From NCBI RefSeq assembly GCF_019670005.1, contig NZ_AP019783.1, forward strand, positions 1,198,501 to 1,262,500: a DNA stretch of 64,000 bases, written 5' to 3'. The position numbers and the translations under genes were made by a program. This document shows, piece by piece, positions 44,157-53,255 of the stretch (positions within the stretch are counted from its first letter, which is position 1; each line of letters opens with the position of its first letter). This DNA comes from Methylomagnum ishizawai (GTDB taxonomy: Bacteria; Pseudomonadota; Gammaproteobacteria; Methylococcales; Methylococcaceae). Under the pieces are notes generated by a model. The model made no database searches. It saw only the letters and a list, made by a program, of their open reading frames with translations, and was not told the origin of the DNA.

Positions 44157-45338
44157 TCACCAAGTCATCGGCCAGATCGGGCCTACGTTGAGCCTTGCGG
44201 CGAAGGCCACGGGTATGGGCACTCCGTTGAGCGGTGAGGCCGGATTGCTGTATGAGTGCGAGGTGTAGTGATCGACATACAGAATGTTGATTTTGGGATC
44301 GTTGGCCGGATCGTAATTCCAAGCCGCCCATTGGTCCACGCCAGAACAGGGATGGTGACTGCCAGCGCTATCAATCACACGGGTGCCGACCGAGAATATT
44401 CCGGGTAGGGCTGGGTTGGAGGTATTGGCTGCCGCGGGAATTGGATCGCCATACGGTTGTGGCGTGAGTGTCCAAGAAAACAAATGGAGGGTGCTGGCTA
44501 CCCCACCCGCAGCGTTCGGGGGCCAATTTCCGGCCGCTGCGGCCCAGGCTTTTGTGCTGTAGGGATAATTGGCCCGGTTCAATAGTTTGTCGATCTGGTT
44601 TGCGCGTAGTATGTTCAAGCTGCCGGTAGCCGAGTATTGGTCGAAGAGGAATATCGGATTGGCGGCAGGGGCATACTTGGGTGAAATCACAAAGAAACCC
44701 GGCGGAAGCGCGTTGACATTGGCAGTAACATAGCCTTCCAGGTTTTGGTCGAGTGCGCCATCGTACAAAATGGCGACCCGGGATGATTGGGGGGTGGCTC
44801 CCATCACGCCAGGTGGCCCCCCGCCGACTGCGGGATTTGAAAGTAATTGCCAGTACGGGGCATCGAATAGGTTGATTTGGGCTTGGGTATAAGGGACGAG
44901 ATGGTTGCCTAAGGCAAGGGTGATCGTATTGATTAACGCTTGGTGGTCGGCATTGCTGAAGTTTAATTTGAGATTGAAGTGCGAAAAATTGAGGATGACA
45001 AGCTCCCGGTCTCCAGGTGCCAGATTAGCCATGAAATTGGTGATTTGGGCGAGTATTCCATTGGGGCCGTCGATTTGACCGCCGGTATAGAAGGGGCCAT
45101 GGAACGTCCAAAACGATCTGCCGGTGACATAGTTGGCTTGATAGGGGCGCAGGTCGAAATAGCGGATTCCGCCCGCGAGTTGCTGCCCTATGGTCTGGGT
45201 TTGGGTGCGTGATTGGAAGTTGCCATAGAGATGATCTACATAACATCCAGCATCGTGCGTGCCGGGAATGGTGATTTGGTGCAAGGGCCGGGCGTTGAAT
45301 CCGACCGCATTGTTGTATAGGTCCGTCATCCACGGCAT
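44157..45338 (-). CDS. Phosphatidylinositol-specific phospholipase C X-domain protein
   Basis: This 393-residue TIM-barrel phosphodiesterase is likely to act on inositol phospholipids or similar head groups. The first catalytic His28 lies in ITIPGTHDAG and the second, His80, in FWTFHGPFY; GGIRYFDLRPY and the C-terminal NILYVDHYT also fit the X domain. There is no signal peptide, so export (if any) is nonclassical or it acts inside the cell. It follows the Pro/Thr-repeat gene by only five bases. Base composition is less GC-rich than that of neighbours, which suggests transfer. Confidence 0.85.
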   Translation of the reverse strand: MPWMTDLYNNAVGFNARPLHQITIPGTHDAGCYVDHLYGNFQSRTQTQTIGQQLAGGIRYFDLRPYQANYVTGRSFWTFHGPFYTGGQIDGPNGILAQITNFMANLAPGDRELVILNFSHFNLKLNFSNADHQALINTITLALGNHLVPYTQAQINLFDAPYWQLLSNPAVGGGPPGVMGATPQSSRVAILYDGALDQNLEGYVTANVNALPPGFFVISPKYAPAANPIFLFDQYSATGSLNILRANQIDKLLNRANYPYSTKAWAAAAGNWPPNAAGGVASTLHLFSWTLTPQPYGDPIPAAANTSNPALPGIFSVGTRVIDSAGSHHPCSGVDQWAAWNYDPANDPKINILYVDHYTSHSYSNPASPLNGVPIPVAFAARLNVGPIWPMTW

Positions 45339-45343
45339 GGCTG

Positions 45344-46462
45344 CTACCCCCTCGCTTCGGTAATGATCAGGACCAACTGCGGTTTGCCCGCGCCGGTCGT
45401 CTGGGTCGATTCATACACGGTGTATTTGGTGCTACCGCCGAAGGTGCCGAGCAATTGGTTGTTGAGCAACGACAGGGCATCTTTCTGGTTGTAGCTGAAG
45501 GTGATCGGCGTGCCGCCGCCCTCGACCGTCATCTCGATCTGGACCACCGCCGAGGCCGCCGTGCTGGCGATATCGGCCCGGCCCGTCACCACGCCGAAAG
45601 CATCGATATTGACGCCTGGGAAGGTTTTATCGGGCCGGTGGGTGGTCGAGGCCCAGTCGCCTGGATTGGCGATGCCCGCCTTCACCCGGATGGGATAGGG
45701 ATTGTTGTTGGCGATCATCGTATAAGTCTCCACGGGCGCGGGGGGTGGCGTGGGTGTGGGCGTCGGCGCTGGGGTTGGCGCTGGGGTTGGCGCGGGCGTG
45801 GGGGTTGGGGTTGGTGTCGGAGTGGGCAGATTATCGATGGCGATTTGGAATGGCACCGCCGAATGGGCGCTGTTCTCGCCGAGGGTTTTGGCCAAAACAT
45901 CGATTTGGGTGTTGAACTGCCCCGGTTGCCTGCCCTTGTAATAGTTCTGCACCACATAGCCTTGCCAGCCATCCGGCGGGGCCGGGACCGGGCCGAGCGA
46001 ATTCTTGGCTTCCGGGACGCGCTGGGTCGCGACGCTTTGCAGGATGCCTTCGCGGGGGACGAGCTTCTGTATATTGGCCTGGATGTCCCGCGCCAAGGCC
46101 GTCAATCCCGAAGCCGGGCATTCCACGTACAGCACCGGGACCGGGTTGTAGTTGGCGTCCTGCGGTTGCTTGAGCGTGGCATGTAGCACGCCGTAGGTCT
46201 GGGCGGTGTTGGGGTCGGCGAGATCGATGCCGGTAAGGGCCAGGAATAGGGAATAGGCAGCGGCGTCCAAGGGCGAGACCGTGGTGGGCAGGCCGGCGAT
46301 GGGGGCCGATTGTCCCGCCCAATCGGGGATCACACCGTCCACGGGTCGTCCGTTGACCTGTTTCTGGATCAATTGCCGACGGGTCATCAAGAGCAAGGGG
46401 CCGGAGTCGCCCCCCGCATAGCACAGGACGTAGAGGCTACCGTTCGAGGGTTGTTTGGCCAT
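45344..46462 (-). CDS. Unknown protein with a Pro/Thr repeat linker, upstream of the PI-PLC gene
   Basis: This 372-residue protein has an N-terminal domain (about 1-212, SLYVLCYAGGDSGPLLLMTR) that I do not recognise. A 30-residue linker of alternating Thr-Pro and Ala-Pro units follows (about 214-244, TPTPTPTPTPAPTPAPTPAP). A C-terminal domain follows (about 245-372, YTMIANNNPYPIRVKAG...), beta-rich and resembling a lectin or aegerolysin-like sheet, though this is a guess. No signal peptide is visible. It forms a two-gene unit with the leaderless PI-PLC (five-base gap), so the two may act together, for example in export or substrate binding. Confidence 0.7.
   Translation of the reverse strand: MAKQPSNGSLYVLCYAGGDSGPLLLMTRRQLIQKQVNGRPVDGVIPDWAGQSAPIAGLPTTVSPLDAAAYSLFLALTGIDLADPNTAQTYGVLHATLKQPQDANYNPVPVLYVECPASGLTALARDIQANIQKLVPREGILQSVATQRVPEAKNSLGPVPAPPDGWQGYVVQNYYKGRQPGQFNTQIDVLAKTLGENSAHSAVPFQIAIDNLPTPTPTPTPTPAPTPAPTPAPTPTPTPPPAPVETYTMIANNNPYPIRVKAGIANPGDWASTTHRPDKTFPGVNIDAFGVVTGRADIASTAASAVVQIEMTVEGGGTPITFSYNQKDALSLLNNQLLGTFGGSTKYTVYESTQTTGAGKPQLVLIITEARG
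45741..45830. repeat. Low-complexity repeat encoding the Pro/Thr linker
   Basis: On the plus strand the region is a run of ggggttggcgct and gtgggggttg units, about seven degenerate 12-base repeats inside the 45344-46462 gene. Such runs can change length by slippage, so linker length may vary between strains. Confidence 0.8.
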
Positions 46463-46623
46463 GGGTCGCTCCCGGTCGTCGATGCTTGGCTGGATGCCTC
46501 ACTTCGATGGATAAGACGGCTGACGGTCCGGGATGTGAAATCTCGATGTGGTTGCCACGGGTTTGGGGCCGGTCGGGATCGACGGGGGGCGGAGGGTTTG
46601 AATCCGCCCCCCGCCGTCACAGA

Positions 46624-48801
46624 TCACAGGCTCCCGATGCTCTTCAAATAAGCCAGCAACTCCCGCAACGCCTCCGGCTTGTTGGTCGGCGTGGGCTGGC
46701 CGAGTTGGTCGGCGCTATTGACGCCATGGCAGGCCGGGCAGGTGCGGATTTCGCCCGGTTGCAGCGATAGCCAATTGCGCTCCCGCACCACGAAGTTGCC
46801 GTCCTTGTCGGTCAATTGCCACGTCAGCGCCCGGCGGGTGGGCAGGAGCATCGCCACCGAGCCATCGCTGGCGATCTTCACGCTGCCTTGGGGCGCGTCC
46901 GCGGCTTGCGGCGGATTGGCCTTGACGCTGTGCAGGGGTTGGGCCAGCACCCGCCGACCGGGGCGCGGCCCGTCCGAACCTTTCAAGCCACGGATCTGGT
47001 CGGCCTGGAATGCCTGGAAATGCGCGACCTCGTAGACCTTGCCGACCGGAGTCACGGTCTGGACGCCACCATCGGCCACCTTCAGGTTGAAGGGCTGTTG
47101 CTTGTCGCTATGGTCGCGGCGGGTGACGTTGCGCATCACGGCCAAGGCCAGTCCCTTGCTTTTGAGGTATTGCCGCAGGGCCGCCTCGTCCACGCCCGCT
47201 TCCTGCAAGACCTGGGCTTCCGGCGCTTCCAGGTTCGACGGTGGCTGGGCGGGCTTGGTCCGGGCCTTGATTTCCACCGGCTGCAATTCCCATAGCTCGC
47301 CCGAGTAATGGATCAGGGAATCCGGGTTGTAGTAGCTCACGTCCTTGCTGATGCCATCGGTGAGGGTCGGTCCCGCCGCCCAGGTGCCGCCCGGCTGTTG
47401 TTGCACGAGGCGGATGCGGAAGGCGTAGCGCGATTTGGGATGGAAGCCATCCGCCGCCTGGGTGCCTTCGTCGCGGTCGGCCCGGGTTTCGAAGGTGTGG
47501 GTGGCCAGCAGCTTGCCGTCGGAGAGGATGGCCGGGTCGCGGTAATGGCCGCTATTTTCGGGCGTCGGCTGCTCGCCGTCCCCGGTGAACGAAGCGGTGC
47601 TTTTGTCGGTGAGATAGGCGGTCCGCATCTGGTCGGCGTTGTAGAGCGGGTTGACGTGGCTCAGGCGCACGATCTGGCCGGCGGCGTGGGTGCCGAACTC
47701 GGGGGCGTCGATGCCGATGAAATCGTCCGGCTGGGTCGGGTCTTGGGCGATCTGGAGGAAATTTTCGATCTTGTTGGGGTTGGCGGGATTGGTCTGGTCG
47801 GTCAGGGCCGGATCGTCCTTGAAGACACCCTGGACGTAGGAGCCCCCTAGTTCGTGGCGGCCGATATGGTTGACCAGTTCCAAGACGGTGCCGTCCTCGT
47901 GCACCTGCCAGGGGAAGAAATGGTTGAAGCGGAGTCCGTTCAGATGGGTGCCGGCCAGGGACACCGTGTCGGAGGCCAGGGGTTCCGGGAACACCTCGGC
48001 GCGGCTGTTGAGGATTTTGGCGTTGGCGGCTTCGCTGGAATAGTTGAACGTCCCGTAGTAATCGCCGAAATTGCGGTCGCTGGCGGCTTGCTGGTCCTGT
48101 TGCAAATGGTCCCAGCGGGTGAAGGTCACCCGGCCATAGCTATCCACGAACGGCTTGAAATCCCCGGAAGGCGAATGCGTCAGCATGGTTTGCTTGCCGG
48201 TCTTGGGGTTGAGCTTCCACAGCCCGGTGATGGCGGGGGCTTCCTCGTACTCGTCCAACTGCGGATAGAGATGGGCCTGTCCGCCACGGGGCTGGTCGGA
48301 GGCGAAGATGATTTGCTCGTCGGTGCCGTAGGTGGGGTTGATGTTGTTGTAGACCGGTTGGTTAGGCACCTTGGTGATGACCGGCTGTTCGTTCTTGCCG
48401 AGTCCCGTGACTTCGTAGAGCTGCCAGCGGTACTCGTTCCATTGGTATTGCTGGGGTGCGCCGATGGCCATGCTGAAGATGATTTTTTTGCCTTTCCAGT
48501 GCACGGCGGGGTCGCGCACCTGGATCGACGAGTTGCCCTGCGGGCCGGCCTGGCCATAGCCGGCGGCCTGGGTCAGGTTCTTGAGCGTGCCGTCGGGATA
48601 GCGGATCCACAAATCGCCGCCGCGCCCGGAACCGCCGATGGCGGCGGATTGGTTGCAGAAGGTCGAGTTCATCGTGCAGAAATCCCCAGGGACCGGCACC
48701 TGGGTCACGAAGGCGATGGGATAGGGCGTGGTGACGGCGGCGTGGCCGGGAGACCCAAGCGCCAGCAGGACGAGGCCCAGGGGGGCGGTTTTGCGGTTCA
48801 T
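46624..48801 (-). CDS. HzsA-like exported c-type cytochrome (hydrazine synthase alpha-family)
   Basis: This 725-residue protein has a signal peptide (MNRKTAPLGLVLLALGSPGHA). A beta-propeller-like N-terminal part contains PDGTLKNLTQAAGYG, DPAVHWKGKKIIFSM and PTYGTDEQIIFASD. A central region resembles the hydrazine synthase alpha-subunit middle domain (VTFTRWDHLQQDQ, FHPKSRYAFRIRLV). A single heme c site CPACH lies near residue 695 in RTCPACHGVN. Anammox HzsA has more heme sites and partner subunits; neither is present here, so it is unlikely to make hydrazine. It may instead bind heme as a periplasmic redox protein. It is a single-gene unit. Confidence 0.65.
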   Translation of the reverse strand: MNRKTAPLGLVLLALGSPGHAAVTTPYPIAFVTQVPVPGDFCTMNSTFCNQSAAIGGSGRGGDLWIRYPDGTLKNLTQAAGYGQAGPQGNSSIQVRDPAVHWKGKKIIFSMAIGAPQQYQWNEYRWQLYEVTGLGKNEQPVITKVPNQPVYNNINPTYGTDEQIIFASDQPRGGQAHLYPQLDEYEEAPAITGLWKLNPKTGKQTMLTHSPSGDFKPFVDSYGRVTFTRWDHLQQDQQAASDRNFGDYYGTFNYSSEAANAKILNSRAEVFPEPLASDTVSLAGTHLNGLRFNHFFPWQVHEDGTVLELVNHIGRHELGGSYVQGVFKDDPALTDQTNPANPNKIENFLQIAQDPTQPDDFIGIDAPEFGTHAAGQIVRLSHVNPLYNADQMRTAYLTDKSTASFTGDGEQPTPENSGHYRDPAILSDGKLLATHTFETRADRDEGTQAADGFHPKSRYAFRIRLVQQQPGGTWAAGPTLTDGISKDVSYYNPDSLIHYSGELWELQPVEIKARTKPAQPPSNLEAPEAQVLQEAGVDEAALRQYLKSKGLALAVMRNVTRRDHSDKQQPFNLKVADGGVQTVTPVGKVYEVAHFQAFQADQIRGLKGSDGPRPGRRVLAQPLHSVKANPPQAADAPQGSVKIASDGSVAMLLPTRRALTWQLTDKDGNFVVRERNWLSLQPGEIRTCPACHGVNSADQLGQPTPTNKPEALRELLAYLKSIGSL

Positions 48802-49068
48802 AAGCTCTCCTCGCGGGTTTGGGCCCGGATGGTGGGGGTTGATGGATTCGGTGCCGGGACGAATACCGGCCAGGTGGGAGAGCTTAGGCGGTGGGGGCGG
48901 GGGTTTCCGTGGCCTATTGCCCGGTTTTGGGGCGTACTATTTGCCGGAAATCCACCTTGCAAGGATGGGGGTGATGAACTACCGGGAGCCGGTGTCTGGA
49001 AAGGCGGGGGTGGGAAGGGAGGCGGGCGGCCCAAGCCGCCCGCGGGTCTGGCCCGGAAAGCACCCGGA
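48802..49068. other. Intergenic stretch between HzsA-like and BI-1 genes
   Basis: About 270 bases with no supported gene. The HzsA-like leader and promoter must lie here on the minus strand; GC-rich low-complexity sequence hides any clear boxes. Confidence 0.4.
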
Positions 49069-49740
49069 TCAGTCGTCCCCGCCCAGCACGCCCAGGATTT
49101 GCAGCAGGCTGGTGAACAGGTTGTAGATCGACACGTACAGGCTCACCGTCGCCATGATGTAGTTGGTTTCGCCGCCGTGGACGATCTGGCTGGTCTCGAA
49201 CAGGATCATGCCCGCCATCAGCACGATGAACATGGCCGATACCGCCAGCGACAGCCCCGGAATCTCGAAGAAGATCGCGCCGAGTCCCGCCAGGAACGCC
49301 ACCAGCACGCCCGCCATCAACATCCCGCCCAGGTAGCTGAAGTCCTTGCGGGTGGTCAAGGCATAGGCCGAAAGCCCGACGAAGGTCACGCCGGTGCCGC
49401 CGAGGGCGGTCATCACCAACTGGGTGCCGTTGGCGTAATGGCCGATATAGGCGTTGAGGATCGGTCCCAGGGTCAGCCCCATGAAGCCGGTCAGCGCGAA
49501 CACGAAGCCGATGCCGAGGGCGCTGTTGCGGAATTTGGTGGTCAGGAACAGCAGCCCGAAATAGCCGACCAAGGTCACGACCAGCCCCGGATGCGGCAGG
49601 TCGAAAGCCATGGACAGCCCGGCGGTCAGGGCGCTGAACAGCAAGGTCATCGACAACAACAGGTAGGTGTTGCGGATGACCTTGTTGGTTTCCAAGACGC
49701 CCGCTTGGGCGCGCGGATAAGCCACATTCACTTCGTTCAT
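49069..49740 (-). CDS. Bax inhibitor-1 / YccA family membrane protein
   Basis: This 223-residue inner-membrane protein has seven helices. The BI-1 family features are visible: LLLSMTLLFSALTAG, GLTLGPILNAY and the C-terminal SLYVSIYNLFTSLLQILGVLGG with the paired acidic end (GDD). Bacterial YccA-type members modulate the FtsH protease or calcium leakage. AAGGAG lies before the ATG at 49740; the frame further upstream adds an unlikely 25 residues. Confidence 0.93.
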   Translation of the reverse strand: MNEVNVAYPRAQAGVLETNKVIRNTYLLLSMTLLFSALTAGLSMAFDLPHPGLVVTLVGYFGLLFLTTKFRNSALGIGFVFALTGFMGLTLGPILNAYIGHYANGTQLVMTALGGTGVTFVGLSAYALTTRKDFSYLGGMLMAGVLVAFLAGLGAIFFEIPGLSLAVSAMFIVLMAGMILFETSQIVHGGETNYIMATVSLYVSIYNLFTSLLQILGVLGGDD

Positions 49741-49839
49741 TAAGGTAGCTCCTTGGGTTGTTGAACGATGGATAGAGACCGGAAAATGGTACAGTAGTTT
49801 TTTCCAGCCGTGCAAAATCCCCGATCTAGGAAATCCACC

Positions 49840-50883
49840 ATGTCCGATCCGTTCCGCGAGCGCTTGTTCCGATTGATCGCCGACCTGGTGCTATGCCATT
49901 CGCCCAGCGGCGCGGAGCAGGAGATCGACGCCTATCTGCTGGCCTGGCTGGGCGAGCGCGGCATCCCCGCCAGCCAGGACGCGGCGGGCAATATCATCGT
50001 CCGCATTCCGGGCCGTGATGGTTCCAGAACCCTGGCCATCACCGCCCACAAGGACGAAATCGGCGGTATCGTCAAAGGCATCCGCGACAATGGCCGGATC
50101 GAGGTCCGCAAGCTGGGCGGGGCGTTCCCCTGGGTGTGGGGCGAGGGCGTGGTGGACCTTCTGGGCGACCGCGCCACCTTGCCCGGCGTCTTGAGCTTCG
50201 GCTCTCGCCATGTCTCCCACGAATCCCCGCAAAAGGTCTACGAGGAGGAGCGCCCGCCGCGTTGGGAAACCGTGTGGGTGGATTGCAAATGCAGCCGTTC
50301 CGATTTGGCGGAGGCCGGCATCCGGCCCGGTACCCGCGTGGTGGTGGGCAAGCACCGCAAACAGCCGTTCCGCCTGGGCGGCGACTACATCGCCAGCTAC
50401 GCCCTGGACAATAAGGCGGTGGTGGCGGTGTTGCTGCTCCTGGCCGAATCCCTCAAACATCCGGGGCCGGAGCTGTATTTGGTGTTTTCCTCGAAAGAAG
50501 AAGTGGGCGGCATCGGTGCCCTGTATTTCACCCAGCGCAACCCTGTCGGCGAACTGATCGCCCTGGATATTGCCCCCAAGTCTTCCGAGTATCCCATCGT
50601 TTCCGACCATGACCCGGTGTTGTTATCCCAGGACAGCTATGGCATGTACGACGAAGGCCTCAACGCCCGGCTCAAAGCCGCCGCCCGCGGGGCCGGGGTG
50701 GCCGTCCAGCACGCCATCCTCTGCCAATTCGGCAGCGACGCCTCGGTGTCGATGAAATGGGGCCATGTGCCACGGGCCGCGTGTTTGGGTTTTCCCGCCG
50801 ATAACACCCATGGCTATGAAATCGCCCACTTCGGGGCGCTCGAAGCCTGTTTCCGCATCCTGGAAACCTATGGTCGAACTTGA
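49840..50883 (+). CDS. M42 family metallopeptidase (aminopeptidase)
   Basis: This 347-residue cytosolic di-metal aminopeptidase belongs to the tetrahedral TET/FrvX type. Metal and catalytic residues are visible: His in ITAHKDEIGG, Asp in SYALDNKAVVAVLLLL, the Glu pair in FSSKEEVGGIGA, Asp in ALDIAP and a distal His in DNTHGYEIAHFGALEA. The ATG at 49840 follows TAGGAAATCCACC. It is divergent from the BI-1 gene. Confidence 0.92.
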   Translation: MSDPFRERLFRLIADLVLCHSPSGAEQEIDAYLLAWLGERGIPASQDAAGNIIVRIPGRDGSRTLAITAHKDEIGGIVKGIRDNGRIEVRKLGGAFPWVWGEGVVDLLGDRATLPGVLSFGSRHVSHESPQKVYEEERPPRWETVWVDCKCSRSDLAEAGIRPGTRVVVGKHRKQPFRLGGDYIASYALDNKAVVAVLLLLAESLKHPGPELYLVFSSKEEVGGIGALYFTQRNPVGELIALDIAPKSSEYPIVSDHDPVLLSQDSYGMYDEGLNARLKAAARGAGVAVQHAILCQFGSDASVSMKWGHVPRAACLGFPADNTHGYEIAHFGALEACFRILETYGRT

Positions 50884-51004
50884 ACCGCCGTGGCCGGGTT
50901 TGGTCAGAAGGGATGTGTCCAGTATCCTCCTCGCGGGCTTGATTTTACCCAGATCAACACCATATAAAGCAGCAATTCCCCAGCACCCCTGTAGGTTGTT
51001 ATCC

Positions 51005-51952
51005 ATGAAGAAACTCACCGGATTGATATTCAGCATCTTGGTCGCCTCCGCCCTGGCGGTGTCGGGCACCGGCGATGCCTATGCCAAACGCCTGGGCGGC
51101 GGTTCCTCCTTCGGCAGCCGTCCGTCCTATAGCCAACCCTATAACCGCTCCACCACGCCCAGCGCACAGCCGGGCTACAACACGGCCCAGCAACCGGCCT
51201 ATTCCCCGGCGGCGCAACGGAACCAGGGCATCCGCGATTCCCTGGCCCAGCGCGGCGGGTTCATGCGGATGCTGGGCGGTCTGGCCTTGGGCGGCTTGCT
51301 CGGGGCGATGCTGTTCGGCGGCGGTTTCGAGGGCATCAACTTCCTCGATATCCTGCTGTTCGCCGGGGTCGCTTTCCTCTTGTTCAAGCTGTTCGCGGCG
51401 CGGCGCGGTGCCGCGATGGGCCGTCCCGCACCGGCCCAGGGCTATTATCCGCCCGAGCCGGAGGCCGAACCGCAGTCCTATCAGCGCCAAGCCGGGGCCG
51501 GTTTCGATACCGATGTGATGGCCAATAAAACCCGCGTGGGCGGGGCCGCCGGTTTCCAAGCCGCGGCGGCGTTGCCCGCCGATTTCGACGCGGCGGCGTT
51601 CCTGAACGGGGCCAAGGCGGCCTATGCCCTGATGCAGCAGGCTTGGGACCGGGGCGATCTGGCCGACCTCCGCTCCCTGACCACCGACAAGGTGTTCGGC
51701 GAATTGCAGGATCAACTGCGTGCCCGTGGCGGTGCCCCCAACCAGACCGAACTGCTCCAGGTCGAGGCCGAAATCCTCGAAGTCCGCGATAGCGGGGCGG
51801 ATCGGGAAGTGGCGGTGCTGTTCGATACCATGCTGCGGGAAGCGCCGGGCGAAGCCCCGGCCCAGGTCCGCGAGGTCTGGCATTTCACGCGGCCCCGCAA
51901 TAGCCGCCAGCCGACTTGGTTCCTGGACGGCATCCAGCAAGTGGAAGCCTGA
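51005..51952 (+). CDS. Tim44-like domain protein, exported
   Basis: This 315-residue protein has a signal peptide (MKKLTGLIFSILVASALAVSGTGDAYA). It then has a Ser/Gly/Tyr/Gln-rich low-complexity stretch, two hydrophobic segments (about 86-102 and 115-129) and a C-terminal Tim44-like domain (about 195-312, ending TWFLDGIQQVEA). Bacterial Tim44-like proteins are membrane-associated and of uncertain function. The start at 51005 fits the signal peptide; the longer frame does not. Confidence 0.85.
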   Translation: MKKLTGLIFSILVASALAVSGTGDAYAKRLGGGSSFGSRPSYSQPYNRSTTPSAQPGYNTAQQPAYSPAAQRNQGIRDSLAQRGGFMRMLGGLALGGLLGAMLFGGGFEGINFLDILLFAGVAFLLFKLFAARRGAAMGRPAPAQGYYPPEPEAEPQSYQRQAGAGFDTDVMANKTRVGGAAGFQAAAALPADFDAAAFLNGAKAAYALMQQAWDRGDLADLRSLTTDKVFGELQDQLRARGGAPNQTELLQVEAEILEVRDSGADREVAVLFDTMLREAPGEAPAQVREVWHFTRPRNSRQPTWFLDGIQQVEA

Positions 51953-52017
51953 TAACCGCCGACGGGGCCGGCCGGGATGATTACCGTCCCGGTCGGCCCC
52001 GTCGTGTTTGGGGCGTT

Positions 52018-52509
52018 ATGAAAAAGAAGCTCGGTGTGTTGTTGGCGGTGGTCTGGATCGCCGTATGGGTTTGGCGCGGGTTCGCGGACCGGGTCTCCCC
52101 CGAGGTGGTGTTCATGAGCCTCCAGGGCGAGCGTATCCGGCTCGGGGACTTGCGGGGCCATCCGGTACTGGTAAGCTTCTGGGCCAGCGATTGCCGGGCC
52201 TGTGTCGAGGAAATGCCCGAACTGGCCGCGCTCCACCGCGATTACGCCGGGCGCGGCTTCAAGCTGATCGCGGTGGCGATGCGCTACGACCTGCCGAACC
52301 ATGTGGTCGAGTTGTCGCGGGCGGCGCGATTGCCCTATGGGGTGGCGCTGGACCCCTTGGGGGAAATCGCCGCCGCTTTTGGCGGGGTCGAACTGGTGCC
52401 CAATCATTTCCTGCTCGATCCCCAGGGCCGCGTCGCCCTCCATAAGCTGGGGCGGATGGCCGCCGGGGAACTCTGTCCTTTGATCGAACCCATGCTAGGG
52501 GAGAACTGA
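52018..52509 (+). CDS. TlpA-like thioredoxin family protein
   Basis: This 163-residue membrane-anchored thioredoxin has one N-terminal helix (about 5-23) and a periplasmic domain. The active motif is WASDCRACVEEMPEL (CRAC, a CxxC pair), and VPNHFLLDPQGRV is the cis-Pro region. It probably reduces disulfides during cytochrome or oxidase maturation. hemJ follows after four bases, so the two are cotranscribed; linkage with a heme enzyme supports a role in cytochrome biogenesis. Confidence 0.88.
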   Translation: MKKKLGVLLAVVWIAVWVWRGFADRVSPEVVFMSLQGERIRLGDLRGHPVLVSFWASDCRACVEEMPELAALHRDYAGRGFKLIAVAMRYDLPNHVVELSRAARLPYGVALDPLGEIAAAFGGVELVPNHFLLDPQGRVALHKLGRMAAGELCPLIEPMLGEN

Positions 52510-52513
52510 TTCC

Positions 52514-52936
52514 ATGTGGTTGAAAGCCTTCCATTTGATTTTCATGGTGACTTGGTTCGCCGGTTTGTTCTACCTGCCGCGCTTGTTCGTCTATCACGCC
52601 ATGAGTTCCGACGCGGTCGGCATCGAGCGCTTCAAGCTCATGGAGCGCAAGCTCTACTATGGCATCATGACGCCGGGGATGGTGTTGACCTTCGTGTTCG
52701 GGGTTTGGATGCTGGCCGATTATGCCTGGGCCGCTTACGGCAGCCAGGGTTGGCTCCACGCCAAGCTGGGCTTGCTGGCGTTGCTGGTGGGTTATCACTT
52801 CATGTGCGGCCAGTGGTTGGCCGACTTCAAGCACGACCGCAATGTCCGCAGCCATGTTTATTACCGCTGGGCCAACGAAGTCCCGGTGTTGTTCCTGTTC
52901 GCCATCGTGTTGCTGGCGGTGGTCAAGCCGTTTTGA
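52514..52936 (+). CDS. hemJ: Protoporphyrinogen oxidase HemJ
   Basis: This 140-residue, four-helix inner-membrane enzyme oxidises protoporphyrinogen IX to protoporphyrin IX, the penultimate step of heme synthesis. HemJ features are visible: AFHLIFMVTWFAGLFYLPRLFVYH, RKLYYGIMTPGMVLT, and LLVGYHFMCGQWL with YRWANEVPVL. It lies four bases after the TlpA-like gene and before the FmdB-like gene. Confidence 0.92.
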   Translation: MWLKAFHLIFMVTWFAGLFYLPRLFVYHAMSSDAVGIERFKLMERKLYYGIMTPGMVLTFVFGVWMLADYAWAAYGSQGWLHAKLGLLALLVGYHFMCGQWLADFKHDRNVRSHVYYRWANEVPVLFLFAIVLLAVVKPF

Positions 52937-52973
52937 AGCCCGCCGCGACCTTGTTCATCTTTAGGAGAAAGCC

Positions 52974-53201
52974 ATGCCGACCTACGATTATCAATGCCAA
53001 GCCTGTTCTCATCCCTATACCGCTATGCACAAGATCAGCGAATCCGCCCCGCCTTGCCCGGAATGCGGCAGCACCGAGGTGAAGAAGCTGTTATCGGCCC
53101 CGGCGGTGCATGGTGGTTCTAGCAGCCGCCAAGAATTCGCGCCCTGTGGCGTACCGGCGGCGGGGGGCTGTGGTTCCGGGATGTGCGGGCACAGCCATTA
53201 G
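52974..53201 (+). CDS. FmdB family zinc-ribbon protein
   Basis: This 75-residue protein has MPTYDYQCQACSHPY and PPCPECGSTEVKKLLS, the two Cys knuckles of the FmdB regulatory zinc ribbon, and ends in a Gly/Cys-rich tail (GGCGSGMCGHSH). Family members are small and of uncertain role. AGGAGAAAGCC lies before the ATG. It is 37 bases downstream of hemJ, probably in the same transcript. Confidence 0.9.
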   Translation: MPTYDYQCQACSHPYTAMHKISESAPPCPECGSTEVKKLLSAPAVHGGSSSRQEFAPCGVPAAGGCGSGMCGHSH

Positions 53202-53255
53202 GCCGATATACCCTCCTGCGGATTACCCCGCCTGACGCGGGAGGAGATCGGAACC

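Noticed and set aside
46624-48801. A working hydrazine synthase
   Set aside because: Only the alpha-like part with one heme site is present. Beta and gamma subunits and anammox genes are missing.
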